From Absidia repens (taxonomy: Eukaryota; Mucoromycota; Mucoromycetes; Mucorales; Cunninghamellaceae), in the NCBI GenBank assembly GCA_002105175.1, contig MCGE01000012.1, forward strand, positions 1 to 64,000: a stretch of DNA of 64,000 bases, in the 5' to 3' direction. The stretch's first letter is position 1; the number at the start of each line of letters is the position of its first letter. Under the pieces are notes generated by a model, which searched no databases, had not been told where the DNA came from, and worked only from the letters and a program-made list of their open reading frames with translations. Below are positions 39,532 through 52,781 of this stretch, piece by piece. Made by a program: the position numbers and the translations under genes.

Positions 39532-40134
39532 TCTTATAGTTTTGGTTTAGTCAGAATGATGTATTACTTAGTCATCCCCCTCCCTCTTCCCCTCTTTTTT
39601 TTTCTTTAACCCATTTATTTTACTCACGCCATTATTAGTATCAGTTTCTCTTTTATTGCCCCTCCCCTCCTCTCCTCATCTTATACTCCCTCCTTTATTC
39701 TATACACAGTAGTCTATTCTCGTTTCCATATATTTTATTATCAAAAATCAAAAACATATCTTTTGTTTTTTTTATTTTATCTAAAACATTGGCGCTCTCT
39801 TTGTTTTATTCTTTTCGTTTGGATTTTTTGTAAATAAAAAACAACAACCATATTACCCTACCATAATGTGTCTTTATTTTTTTCTATTGTGATCCATCTT
39901 GAAAGCGGGATATGATTATGTACGTTTTTCAGGTACACCAATCAAATCGACGATCTGTAACGTCAGTCCCTGCCCCATTCCAGCGATGCCTAGTCCCACC
40001 ATCATATTACTCTTTTCATCACCTGCAATTCCCACTTCCTACTGTGTTTTAAGTTCCAATTGAGATACAGTGCGATTTTTTTTGGAACACATATTTGTTG
40101 TACAGAACAAAAAAAGGCCGTCTGCCGAGTTGCT
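39532..40134. other. 3' flank of the PAK kinase
   Basis: C/T-rich sequence with AATAAA-like signals near 39832. No gene seen. Confidence 0.5.
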
Positions 40135-40815
40135 GTATAGGACGGAATTCAAATTCCGCACACGTGAAATTCTATTTCTCCCATTTTTTCGCTCTCTCTT
40201 CCTTTTTATTTTTGCCTTCATTTTTTGCCTTCACCATTCACCTTTTTTGAGATTATGTTGGACATAGATTAGTGCCAGGAGTAGCTTATAAGGGTTTCCA
40301 AATCAGGGATTACAAGATGCATGGGGAAACCCTTTCAATTTGGATTAAGGATTTAGAACCACCATTAGTTGCTCTTTCAAAAGTCAACATTAGCTTAGCT
40401 TAGCTTAGCTTAGTGTTAATTTGTCTACAATTTGTATCAACGTCTTAATAAAATATGACTTTTCTCACATGCCTCACTGAAAAATGTTTCATTAGTCTCT
40501 CATGTCTTGTGCAATAGATCGCTTTCTTTTTACTGCCATCACTCTTTTGATTAGTGTCGAGTGTTGTTGTGCCTCAATAATATATACCCCTTTGAATTCT
40601 TTCATGCCTTATGCCGTGTATAAAATCCCCATTTTACAATAGTACCTTTAGTTAAGCGATGACCATTCTTCAAAAATAGTCTCCCTCACTTCCAATTGAT
40701 CCTTCCATTGAATCCCTAGCTACATTGAAACCCCCTCCTTTAGTTTTAAAATCTGCCAATAGACTTTAATAAAATATGCCATTTTATTAATTCAATTAAG
40801 AAATATTTGACTCAT
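40135..40815 (+). repeat. Dispersed non-coding repeat, copy 5
   Basis: Plus-oriented copy. AATTCCGCACACGTGAAATTC (about 40151-40170) is a diverged form of the CCCGCCCACGTG end, followed by AGATTAGTGCCAGGAGTAGC, CAGGGATTACAAGATGCATG, AACCCTTTCAATTTGGAT, four tandem GCTTA units (about 40395-40415), and AATAAAATATGAC near 40447. Further TTGATTAGTGT and AATAAAATATGCC modules run to about 40790. No TATA box is obvious at the expected place, so this copy may be inactive or promoterless. Confidence 0.7.
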
Positions 40816-41228
40816 CGGATAGAATATAATGTTGTTGTGTTGCTGTTTTGTAAGTGTTCTACCTAGCACTTTTTTTCTAGTTTATCCCCTATACACTCTC
40901 CAATCAAAATCAACATCCTATAATATAATAGCTCTGTCGCGACCAGATCCGATCCTCACACCCCAACACACTATATCCTGCCACTGGTCTAGTCTATACT
41001 TCCCCAAAAACATCAATTGTAATTTTCGAAAACTGCAAAACCTCAAGAGCTTTTATTCAAAAAAAAAAAAAAGAAAAAGAAAAATCCAACTAAACACAAC
41101 CACGAACAAACACACACACACATGATCAGCTAACTAAATAAAAGATATAGTCCAAAAAAAAGGAAGAAATCAAAATAAAATGACAAAACTATATACTAAT
41201 ATTCAATAAACTGAGTAGACCATGATGC
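40816..41228. other. 3' flank of the uS3 gene
   Basis: No gene seen. C/A-rich stretch and an A run at about 41060-41085. The complementary 3' end signals of the ribosomal-protein gene lie near 41135-41180. Confidence 0.45.
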
Positions 41229-42377
<1,149 letters not shown>

Positions 42378-42513
42378 GGTAGTGTATGTAAAGAGAAGGA
42401 GCAAATCGGACTTTGGGGTAATTGCTGCTTTTGCGTTTTTGGCGGACTTGGAATAAATCAACATACCATCAATGAGTTACTTATATCGGCCCTGAATGGC
42501 AGGGAATATCATG

Positions 42514-42553
<40 letters not shown>

Positions 42554-43315
42554 ACCCAAGTCATCCTAATTTCGCCCACTTGCACAGTCCCTTTGATAAT
42601 TCACCCAAGACGCTAAGATGTTTTTTTTTGATTTTTTTTGCTACATGGTAGTGAACAGAAGTTCACAATCATGCCTTATTTTTAATTTTATTAACGGATA
42701 GAAAGTGGTAAAAGGGGGGGGAGTCGGAAAAAAAAGTGTGATATAATGACTACGAAAAAAGATGATAAGAGGGATAAGGATGTATGAGAGAAATAAAGGT
42801 AAAGGTGGAAAGAGAGAAAAAGAGAGGGAGATTGCGAGATACACAAAAAAAAAAAAAAAAGCGATCAAAAAATGAATAGAAGGGGGTGAAGTGGAAAAGA
42901 AAAGGGAGGGGCAGGGAAGAGAAATGATCATAAAGGTTGACCCCATCCATAAACAAAATACAGGATGATCACGGGGAAAACACAAATGAAATAAAGGGAA
43001 AATAAAATCAAACTAAAAAAAAAAAAGAGGAAACTATAATACAAGTCATGATTGGAAGAGGGGAAGATGAAGAGGAGGAGGATGGGAGAAGGGAAAAGGG
43101 AAAGAATGGAAAAAAGGGATATTTTTACAAACTAAGTGTGATAAAGAACCACCTTCACAAAATTAAAACACGCTTCAAAATATACAAAAAAAGGTCAAGT
43201 GGTAAACAATAATAAAAAAAGGTGTAAAACAAAAGAAAAAAAAAGGGTATGAAGAGAATAAATATGAGAAGAGTGGTCCTAATACCATATAAAAAGATAG
43301 GGAGAGATGATTTTC
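42378..43315. other. Promoter of uS3 and 3' flank of the decapping-factor gene
   Basis: A (CA)n microsatellite of about 15 units lies at about 42517-42548, and G/A-rich stretches run from about 42700 to 43300 on the plus strand. No gene seen. Confidence 0.5.
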
Positions 43316-44493
43316 CTAAGAGGCGGCTCCCAACTTGAGCATGGAGCGAAGGTCACGTTGAATTTGAGACAGGGTGTGATCGGTTTGAGGCATGGTCATT
43401 GTGGGCATCATCATCATTGGAGGGGGAGGACGACGAGGTGCTAATAAATTCATCAAATCTCTTGATTGCTGTTGGAAATCAGGTTGTTGCTGCTGAAGTT
43501 GACGAGGATGAGGGTGAGCAGGATGGTGATACATTGGTCGAGTTGGAGATGGAGATACAACTTCCATATAAAACACATCTTCATGTTTGGCCAAAGGAGA
43601 AGATTGTTGTTGCTGCTGCGGTTCTTGATGTTGTTGAGGTGATCCACTATGACTGAAAGCAGGGATAGGAAGAGCACTCGGTGCAGGGGAATTGTTAAAT
43701 GTAGGACCGGCATACACAACCTTGTTTCCTTTTTGTTGGTGATGATGTTGGTGGTAATGCATTTGTTGTTGCTGTTGCTGTTGTTGTTGTTGTTTTGGTT
43801 GACGACGAGCACCGCTGTAAAGAAAACACATTAATAACAAATAATGAAGTTAGTAACCCGGTTACAAAATTTCATAAGAATATCACTTGTTTACTTTTTC
43901 TTTGCTTGTTGATGATTCAATGGAGGGAAAGTAGCAGCATTTTCAAGATTGGGCTTCTTCTTGTTATGGCGCCGTTTTTGAGGTTGTTCCACTGTACGTC
44001 CCGGATCAGAGTCTTCGGATTCAGTAGCAGAGACAGGAGGACTTGAGCTTAGAAGATCGACTTGAGAGGTTTGAATGGCTTCTGTCATGGATACAATATC
44101 CTTTCTTCTTTCCACACGACGGACTTTGACTGGTAAAACATTACGCCGTTGTTGTTGCTGTTGTTGATGGTGGTGGTGGTGAGTTTGTTTGTTGACAATG
44201 GCCTGCGTGGGGGGAACATTTGTTGTTGATTTTGAAGGCTGTTTTTTCTTGGCTTGTTGTTTGTTGTTTGGTGTAGTAACCGAGGTAGTAATAGTGTCAC
44301 CCTTGTGATGTTTCTTGTTCTTGGGTTTCGCTGCAGGTTTCGAATGAGATGTAGGTTCTTTGATGGTAGACTTGGAACCAGTCTTCTTGTTGTTGTTATT
44401 CGAGTGGGAGTGTTTGCTAACGGATACAATGGACGTAGAAGGAGTGACAGATGAAGTAATATGTTTTTGCGTCAAAGTAGTGATAGTGGTCAT
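43316..44493 (-). CDS. Edc1/PNRC-like mRNA decapping activator (predicted)
   Basis: A 365-residue, mostly disordered protein in two exons (44493-43895, 43814-43316). It is Ser/Thr/Lys-rich in the first half and Gln/His/Pro-rich in the second. The informative piece is at residues 234-253: YAGPTF, then SPAP, then LPIPAF. This matches the known arrangement of the YAG activation motif followed by a proline-rich Dcp1-binding element in yeast Edc1/Edc2 and animal PNRC proteins, which stimulate Dcp2 decapping in the cytoplasm. A short C-terminal helix (HTLSQIQRDLRSMLKLG) is also visible. The call rests on this short motif; everything else is low complexity. Confidence 0.65.
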
Positions 44494-45667
44494 AATGATG
44501 AGATGGATAATACTATATGAGAATGGGGATGATGAAAAAGAAACTTATTTTTTTGGGGGTTTTTTATATTTTTTAAAGTAAGAAAAAGAGGAAGAATAAA
44601 TGATAAAAGGAAAAGAAAAAGGGAAAAAGGAAGAAAAATGTGTGTAAAGAAAATAAAATAATAATGTAAAAAAAATTGATAAAGATAAAGAAAAGGGTTG
44701 GTTTGTTATAAAACCAGAAAAATGTTTTTTTGAGTCGAAAATTTTTAGTATAATTGTATTGTAAACATACTGTGATTTCATTGGTAGGATTCGCTGACCC
44801 GAATCCCCATCTCTTTTTTTTTAAAATGCCGGTCTTCAAACAAAAAATTGACCACGGTCTCATTATCACCCCTAAAAAAAGAAATGGTGTCATTGTTTCT
44901 TGGTTCTTAGATATGCTCCCACACTAAAAAATGAATGATATTGCCCTTCTTGGTATTTTTTTAAAACACAGACAACCATCTCTCACAATGATACCATTTT
45001 AGTCTGGGTTAACATTTTGAAGACAACTGTATCGATTCTGGTTTTAAGATTTTCTTTTAAATAAAATGATTAACCTTGCATATGTGAGGTTAAGAGCCAG
45101 TATCATGATGATGGGCGTTTGATTATGCTATTTTTTCACCACTATAACCAGGTATGATAATTCATGCCCATATCTCTTTTTTTCTTTTACTTATCATACG
45201 ATCAGAAAAAAAAAATCGGTCATCATTTTCAGTGAAAAGAAAAAGGTACTATAGTTAAAGAGGCAATATCACACCTTGAAGAGTTTTGTGATGTACATTG
45301 TCCAGTTTGTACTGTGCAGTATCATACATACGATACATAGCTGATTATTACTGAACACTATAAAAAATTAACAAATGGTTATTAAAGTATAAAAACTCTT
45401 ATCATCTCATCCCCATCAAAAGTATATGCTTGGTTTTATGCCAAGTGACATTAGTGATTGTACAGTTTATTAACTTTTCTTGCATATCTTTTTTAAAACC
45501 CCGAAGTATTGATTTTTTCCTTTTTTTTAGCATCTCTCCCCCCCTTTTTCTTTTCTTTCCTCTCTCTCTCTCTCTTTTAACTTGTATTCCCCTGAAATAT
45601 AAAGATAGGCGTATATCCGTCTTTGTTTCCTTGTCATATATTTGTCATATAAATAAGGAACTCAATC
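44494..45667. promoter_or_regulatory. Divergent promoter region (decapping factor / CLIP-like gene)
   Basis: About 1.2 kb between divergently transcribed start codons. AT-rich with several A/T runs. Next to the CLIP-like gene, about 45520-45580, the plus strand is T/C-rich. No coding sequence seen. Confidence 0.45.
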
Positions 45668-45991
45668 ATGTCGAAATTACCGAAACCTCCTTTTGAATCT
45701 ATTTTATCACGGAAACGAAATATTCACCCTTCACCGTCGAAATCGTCGAGATCAACTCAAAGTGTGTCTTTGACAGCTTCAAACATGACCTCAACAAATT
45801 CTTCTTGCAGTACAAATATCAATGAACACGTTATTGAAGGCGATGACCCTCAAATAGGCGATCGTGTGCTTGTGGATGGCAAGCAACTTTACGGTACTCT
45901 ACGTTTTTTGGGTCTTACTGAATTCAAATCTGGAATATGGGCTGGTATAGAACTAGACCATCCTGGCACGGGAAAAAATGATGGTTCTGTG

Positions 45992-46022
<31 letters not shown>

Positions 46023-47789
46023 CGAATTGGTGTTTTTTTTTTTTGCGATTCAATGACTTACGTTAATGATTTCTTTTTAGTATCCATTATTTTACATGCG
46101 CTCACAATACTGGCATCTTTGTCCTCTCGTCCAAAATTGCTCTTGTTAGTCGAACTTCATCCACCATCACCAAAAAGAAAAGTCCACGTGTAAATACTTC
46201 AACATCCATATCATCCTCCTCGTCGTCCTCCTTACCATCAGCATCATCTAGACCAGTATCGACATCAATATCCGTATCTTCATCATTATCAGCCTCGCCT
46301 TTATCAACACCTGTTGCACCATCTCCATCATCTCCTTCATCAGCATTTCGAAGGCAACCTTTCTATACGAACAAATATAGTCAACGCACGGTCTTTAATA
46401 ACAATGTCACACCAATACCATCAGTGGTGGCATCTGAACACGTGGGACAGCGTCGAATGCACCATCAATCAAGACAAAGTCAAAACTACGAACCACTTTA
46501 TCAGCAGCAGCAGCAGCAACAACAACAACAACAACAACAGCAGAAGCAAGTAACGGATGACTCTACAGAACAGCAACACGCTATGACAATGATGGATCAA
46601 CAGCAACAAGAAATTAACAGCTATCAAGTGAAACTCGGACGAGAACAACATCGGGTGTACGAATTAAGAAAAGAACGTGAACATTTGGTGCAACAGATCC
46701 AACAATCTAACCAACAACTATCCCAACAAAATCATGTAATTAAACAATGGCAACAATCGCAAGAACGTATACAGTATTTGGAAGCATCGCAACGAGAACA
46801 GACAATAATCGTGGATCAGCTCAACAAGGCATTAGAGCAGGCTCAGGCAACCAACCGCAAAGAATCGTCACAACTCCTGGAACAACAAAGTCAGCTTATT
46901 CAGGAATTACAGCAGAAACGACATCAAGTGGACTCGATGCAATCACGATTACGACACGTGGAACAGGCGTGTCAAAGCTTGATGGATCCTTTTGACGTAC
47001 GGCCAGGATTAGATCTTGTAGATCAGCTCAAGGAAACACAGCGCCAAGTCAAAGATCTATTGGAAAAAGCGCGGGAGGATACGGATTTGAAGAATCAACA
47101 ACGTCGTGATATTGTCGCTCTACATCGTGATGTTGCCAACTTGGAATCATTGATCGAAACAAAATTTTTCAAAGAAGAAGATTGGATGGCAGCAATGGAA
47201 CACAATCAGCAATTGCAACAGGAACTCACTCTAATAAAAAATAGCAGCACCAACAGTCTTCCCCAACCACGACCACGACCACGATCACGACCACGACGAC
47301 GGAAGAGTGAGAAACATATATCGACAACAACAGCAGCAGTAGCAACAACAACAGTGAAACAAATTACGGCCAAAAAGCAACAGCACGCCTTATCTGTGGA
47401 CAGTGGTGTGACGATGGCAATGGATGATCCTCGATGGACTTCCGGCAGTGGTGAAACAATTACTACTTGTACTGCGTCGCTCTCTGGTGATAATGACGAC
47501 GATGAAGAAGATGACGATGATGACGATGATGACGATGATGATCATCCTGCTTATTGTGAAATATGTGATACTGTTGGCCATGACTTAATGACCTGTGTAC
47601 ATGTTACCACGGACCCCTCTGTGAAAACCAAGAACAAATACTCTTCTATACCCATTACTCCTCACATGGTAATCAAAAAAAAAAAATCGTATTATCAAAA
47701 ATGTAATGATTAACACTTTTTTTTCATCTTCATTCTTATAGGATACTTCCCCAATTCTTCAGCACAAAATGCTTCCCCTATTACAATAG
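45668..47789 (+). CDS. CLIP-170-like CAP-Gly microtubule plus-end protein
   Basis: A 654-residue protein in three exons (45668-45996, 46081-47668, 47742-47789). A single CAP-Gly domain spans about residues 63-128, with GKNDGSVKGIHYF matching the GKNDG motif that binds C-terminal EEY/F peptides. It is followed by a Ser-rich basic linker, a poly-Gln run, and a long coiled coil (about 300-530, e.g. LVQQIQQSNQQLSQQNHVIK). After an acidic Asp run a CCHC zinc knuckle is present (C602, C605, H610, C615; YCEICDTVGHDLMTC), as in CLIP-170/Bik1/Tip1, where it binds dynactin or LIS1. The last 16-codon exon is predicted from an in-phase GT-AG intron; without it the protein would end 17 residues after the donor. 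Confidence 0.88.
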
Positions 47790-48570
47790 AACAAATTACA
47801 TTTATTAGTCTTAGTTTTTTCGATATTCCCCATTCCCTTTAAAAATTTTACATAGTTTTCATTGTCCATGACTTCATTGAGTTTTATTCCCCTTTTCTGT
47901 TATTCTCTTCTCACCATTGTCTCGTTAGTCAATGCCTAAAAATAAATTGATACTTTTTTACTTGTTTTTGCAATTTATCTCTTGTGCCTCTTTTGGATTA
48001 CTTTTTTTTTGTCGTGTACCTGATTTGGAAATTCAAAGGATGTTTCATTTAAATGAAATTTAGGATACACTGTTCTGATTTTTTTTTCCTTTCCTTTTTC
48101 TACGTCTTATTCTGCTCTTTATTTTTTTTCTGGTATGTTTAGCTGTAGGGAAATTCAATAAAAGTAGATAATAGTTATTACATATGGCCTATATATAATA
48201 AAATAGAGTTTTTTCTTTTTTGGTATATAAGCTTTGGGATTACAGTATGATACATATGATACTGCATGATGTCGCATTAGGTTGATGGTTACTATATATG
48301 TCTAAAAAAGGTACATTATACATGTCTATACAGGCTGACATGTATATGATACAATGAAAAGACAATAAGAAAGGTACGTATTGGAAACAATCAAGTACTT
48401 TTCTGCTGTTGTTGATCGTCTTTCTCAATGATCGGTCATTACTTCAATTTCGAGAAAAAGTCGGAGTTTATCCAAATTTCGGGAGCAAATGAGTAAGGGT
48501 TTTTTTTCGTTATTTTTTCTCGTTCCTTTTCCAACATCAAATTTATAATATCATTTACACTTATACAGTA
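47790..48570. other. Intergenic region
   Basis: 3' flank of the CLIP-like gene and promoter of Mic10. AATAAATTGATA near 47941. No gene seen. Confidence 0.5.
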
Positions 48571-49072
48571 ATGTCAGCCAACGACAAAGCGATTGCAAGC
48601 GAAAAACTCCTCTCAAATAAAGTACGGCAAGATGGGCTATTAGATATATATGTATCTCATTCAATGAATTTTTTTTTTTTTTTTTTTTGCCTTTTTGCCT
48701 TAGTGGGACCGTGTCCTTTCAAATTTTGTTGTCAAAACCGGGTTTGGTTTAAGTGTTGGTATTGTTGCCTCTGCACTCTTATTCAAAAGTAGGTGCATTA
48801 TATTTTATTACTCACTCCATTTCTTCGTAACTATAATATGCACTATGATTATTTAACGACATACCTTTTCTTCTCAGAACGCTCTTGGCCTATCGCTATC
48901 TCAACTGGTTGGGGTTTTGGTGTTGCTTATGCAGACGCTCAGGTAATAATTCTTGGAAAATGACTACTTCAGCATGACAATTAACTATCTTCTTTACTTT
49001 GTGTTATAGCGTATCTTCCACCCACATCATGTCCCTGGTGTCGAATTCAAAAAGGAAAAGCCTGTAGTTTAG
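48571..49072 (+). CDS. MIC10: MICOS subunit Mic10
   Basis: A small 87-residue inner-mitochondrial-membrane protein, encoded in four exons (48571-48621, 48704-48788, 48878-48942, 49010-49072). After an N-terminal SANDKAIASEKLLSNKWDRV it has the two membrane segments with the family's Gly-rich oligomerisation motifs: KTGFGLSVGIVASALLF and STGWGFGVAYADAQ. The C-terminus is RIFHPHHVPGVEFKKEKPVV. Mic10 oligomerises to bend membranes at crista junctions. All four exons are required for the full fold and the frame closes exactly. Confidence 0.93.
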
Positions 49073-49476
49073 ATATAGATCCCTTTATTTCAGGTCTCCA
49101 TGTATAGTTTTATTATTAGCCTTACCCCACCCAATATACACATACGCAACCCTTCTGCCATTGTATCAAACAAATAAAATATTCTAGAATCACTATGTGA
49201 CGTCGAAAATATTTCCCTTTCAATTTAATAAGGTTAACCATCCCATCAACTTTGTGCCCTTTATCTTCCTTCCCTCCTTTTTTTTAAGCCCACATTCGTT
49301 CATTGTCATATATCCATATACATTATTGATATCCTTCTCCCCTCATCCCCATTCTCATTAAGACACATACACGCATACCTTGACTCCCCTTTTTCCACAC
49401 ATTCTCCATAATCACAAAAGCAAGCGGACATTCATTACTTTATCTTACCATCATTTATCCACCCATTCCATCAGCT
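49073..49476. other. Intergenic region
   Basis: 3' flank of Mic10 (AATAAA at about 49174) and the C/T-rich upstream region of the SNF5 gene. No gene seen. Confidence 0.5.
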
Positions 49477-49806
49477 ATGATGCAGAAAGATCTCACCTCT
49501 CTACAACAGCAACAGCAAATAGCAGCACCGTATTCCATGCCCCAGCAGCAACAACAGGGCCATGTATCTCCACAATCTTTTGGACCATCTCCAGGCAACA
49601 TATATTCTAGTCCAATCACCACCTCGTTGAATGATCCATCTAGACTCAGCCAAACCCTCCGTCCTCAACAGCAACAGCAACAGCCGGGAATGTTCATGCA
49701 CCCTCCAGGGTTGACGCAGGGTACTGGAGTCGTAAGTCTTGGAGAACTTGCACCCAAATTCTCTTCTCCTCTTCAACGGCATCAGATGAATTTCCAGTCG
49801 CAATTT

Positions 49807-49884
<78 letters not shown>

Positions 49885-51265
49885 ATTCAGTTACAGCAGC
49901 ACCAGGCCAGATGGCAGCAGCAACAGCAACAACGGCAACAACAACATCATCACCATCCAACACCTCCTCCACAATTTCCTGATCGATCTGCCATGGTACC
50001 GGCGGTAGCAGCGAGACCGCCTGTGATGATGGGTGTCTCTGGTAGTATACCCCGTCCTCCTCCTTCCAAACCATCATCCATTTCTATCGAAGCCATTGTT
50101 GTAGAAACGCATGTCCAGAAAGAAAATATAGCACAGTATCAACAACGCGATCGGGCTTATCAGGATGTTTTGAACGAGCAGCACAAACGACATTTACTTT
50201 TGGCTCAAGAGAAGAAACGGGACATTGAAGCGAGTCAATATGAACGTAAAGCACGCCACCAAGGACCAAAGGGGATCATGGCGACGTTCGGCCCCGGTTA
50301 TCGCGGTCTTGGCAATGGAAACACCGGACTACAAAGCAACATCATTTATCCTCGTGATAAGAAACGGCTACGAAGAACTCCTTTATTGAAATTGTAAGTT
50401 ATAATCATCTTTCTTCATTAGACAAAAAATTCCATGCTTTTTTTTTTTTTTTTTTTTTTTTTAAAAATATTCACTGACACCCTGATTGTGTGTATAGCTC
50501 ATTGGACGATATGAAAGAACAATCCACAAAGGAAGATGATCTTGTACCAATTCGACTGGAATTCGAAGCTGATGGGTATAAATTACGGGATACATTTACT
50601 TGGAATTTGAACGGTAAGAAGAAAAAGGTGAAGGAGGGATGGGGAAGGATGGTGAGTGGCGTGGCTGAAAGTTGGTTGAATATATAATATTTACTTATGT
50701 TATTATATCATAGAACAACTGGTGACACCTGAACAATTTGCTGAGCAACTGTGTGAAGATTTACGACTACCACCAGCATCATTCATACCACATATCGCCC
50801 GATCGATGAAGGATCAAGTCCAGGTATATTATTTACATGCATCAAGTATGGTGACGAAGGAAGCGCCTGACACCGAAGAAAACCTCACGTCACCGACAGC
50901 ACCATCATCATATCACCACAACACTACGCCACCCGATATAACACTTGTCAAAAGAGAACACTCACCATCACTACCTACTCTAGACGACACCAATCATGAT
51001 GTTAAAAAGACGGCCAACCGGAATGTAGAGTTACGAATGCTGATCAAGGTAAAAAGAAAAAAATGAAAAAGGATCGGGGTTCTATTATCTCTGATCGTGT
51101 ACTCTTTATGATTCTAGCTTGATATTACAGTTGACCACAAGGCATTGATTGATCAATTTGAATGGGATATCAGCTGTCCAGAGAACTCGCCCGAACAGTT
51201 TGCCGAAGTACTGACGAATGATCTAGGACTTGGTGGAGAATTAGGTAAGGTTGTGTTTATGTGCA

Positions 51266-51302
<37 letters not shown>

Positions 51303-52069
51303 TTGTGTGTACTTGTGGAGCGGGGAGGGGCGGGAATGATAGTCTATACAAAGTCTAAATATTGCTTTTCGCTTTATTAGAACTGCCATTGCTCATTCTA
51401 TCCGGGAACAAATACATGTTTACATCAAATCCCTGCTCCTGGTGGGACATGAATTTGACGGTCCTGTGGTGGACGATGATCTCAAACACAGTTTCTTACC
51501 ATACCTCAAAGGGGTCATCCGTGATACTGATGCGGTGAATCTATTTACTCCTGCCATTCTGGAACTGTCTGAAGCCGAGTTACAAAAAAATGAAAAGGAT
51601 CGATTACGTGAAGCAAGGTATACAAAAAAGGAATACAGGAAAAAAAAAGAAATCAGTGATAATATTGATAGCTTGAGTGATGAGGCAGAGGAAAGGGAAG
51701 ATATTATGGCCAACTCATATTGCATTTTTTTTTTTTAGGCGAAAACGACGACAAACGCGAGGTAGAAGGGGTATCATCTTACCTGACCGTGAACCTCTAA
51801 AGACCAACAGGACTTCACACGATACTCAACCTGAACAAGAAATTACAGATGAACAGTTCTTTGCCAGTGTCAATGGTGGTGGAGGAGCGGCAATTGGCAA
51901 ACGTGGAAATACACCGATACAAGAAGCGATGCATTCACAACGTCGAAGTGCTCTCCGGGCACGTGCAAATATTGCTGCTGAAGCTGCTGGTCCTGGCTTT
52001 ATGCATACCTCTTTTAGATTATATATATATATATATTGTGTCCATTTCTATAGATTTGTGTTGGTATAA
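49477..52069 (+). CDS. SNF5: SNF5/SMARCB1 subunit of a SWI/SNF-type remodeller
   Basis: Exons 49477-50393, 50498-50613, 50714-51048, 51118-51244, 51381-51617 and 51738-52069. The N-terminus is Gln-rich with a run of about 25 Gln (CAG/CAA). The SNF5 core is clear: [21 protein letters not shown], the first repeat ([20 protein letters not shown]) and the second ([20 protein letters not shown], then [11 protein letters not shown]), followed by the charged C-terminal segment. SNF5 anchors the base of the SWI/SNF complex on the nucleosome acidic patch. The junction 51244/51381 does not close in phase by one base, although both sides are clearly SNF5, so the splice or the sequence needs checking. 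The last 25 residues after GPGFMHTSF are Tyr/Ile-rich, read from a TA repeat, and may not be original coding sequence. Confidence 0.9.
49807..49884 (+). repeat. CAG/CAA trinucleotide array encoding poly-Gln
   Basis: About 25 consecutive Gln codons, mainly alternating CAG and CAA, within the N-terminal region of the SNF5 gene. Confidence 0.9.
51269..51298 (+). repeat. (TA)n microsatellite in SNF5 intron 4
   Basis: About 15 TA units a few bases downstream of the donor at 51245. This is the intron whose splice phases do not match. Confidence 0.85.
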
Positions 52070-52781
52070 TTTTCATGTACCTCCTCTTCTTTTTATTTTT
52101 TTTTATTTTATTTGACCTCTCCCTTTATCCTTCGCTTGTCACTATTCTTATTAGCATAACAGTATATTTGATGATACATTCAACATATTTATATCCTTCA
52201 AATAAAATAGTTTGATTGTTTATTGTCTCTCTTTCAAATAAGACCAATAATAAAACTATATATATATACATGATACACCGTTTTTTGTTTTTTATAACTC
52301 ACTACAATGTACGGACGAGTGGAAAAGTATTGGTTGATAGTGAGGTTTAGGGGTGGATGGGACATGTACATAACATGCATGATATTTTATTTGCGGGAAT
52401 CAAGAGTGATAAAGACATATTGGACATGCTATTTATCTGAGAAAAGGATTTAGGCACGGAGTCAAAAAAGTTTAGGGGAAATGATATTTTTTGAAAAACT
52501 ATAAGGAATGGTAAAAGAAAGTGTCATGTGTGGATTGGGCGTGGAGTCAGTATCATTATTATATATGGATGGGACGTAGCATAAAATAAACAGAATAAAT
52601 ATTTTGCATGATCAAGAGTTTTTTTATTTGATGATAGCAATTAGCTATAAAAAAATGTAGTATATACAATAGTAAGAATAAAATGAAATGGATAAATAAA
52701 AAACAAAATAAAACAAAAGCAAATGAAGACGGGTAATTGCAATAAGTGGAGGGTTTTTTTTTCTAATCTAACCTAAACTAA
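52070..52781. other. Convergent intergenic region
   Basis: Between the SNF5 and Rrp40 3' ends. AATAAA signals lie near 52202 and 52247. No gene seen. Confidence 0.5.

Noticed and set aside
42517..42548. Regularly spaced repeat checked as a possible CRISPR-like array
   Set aside because: It is a plain (CA)n microsatellite; there are no spacers, and the genome is eukaryotic.
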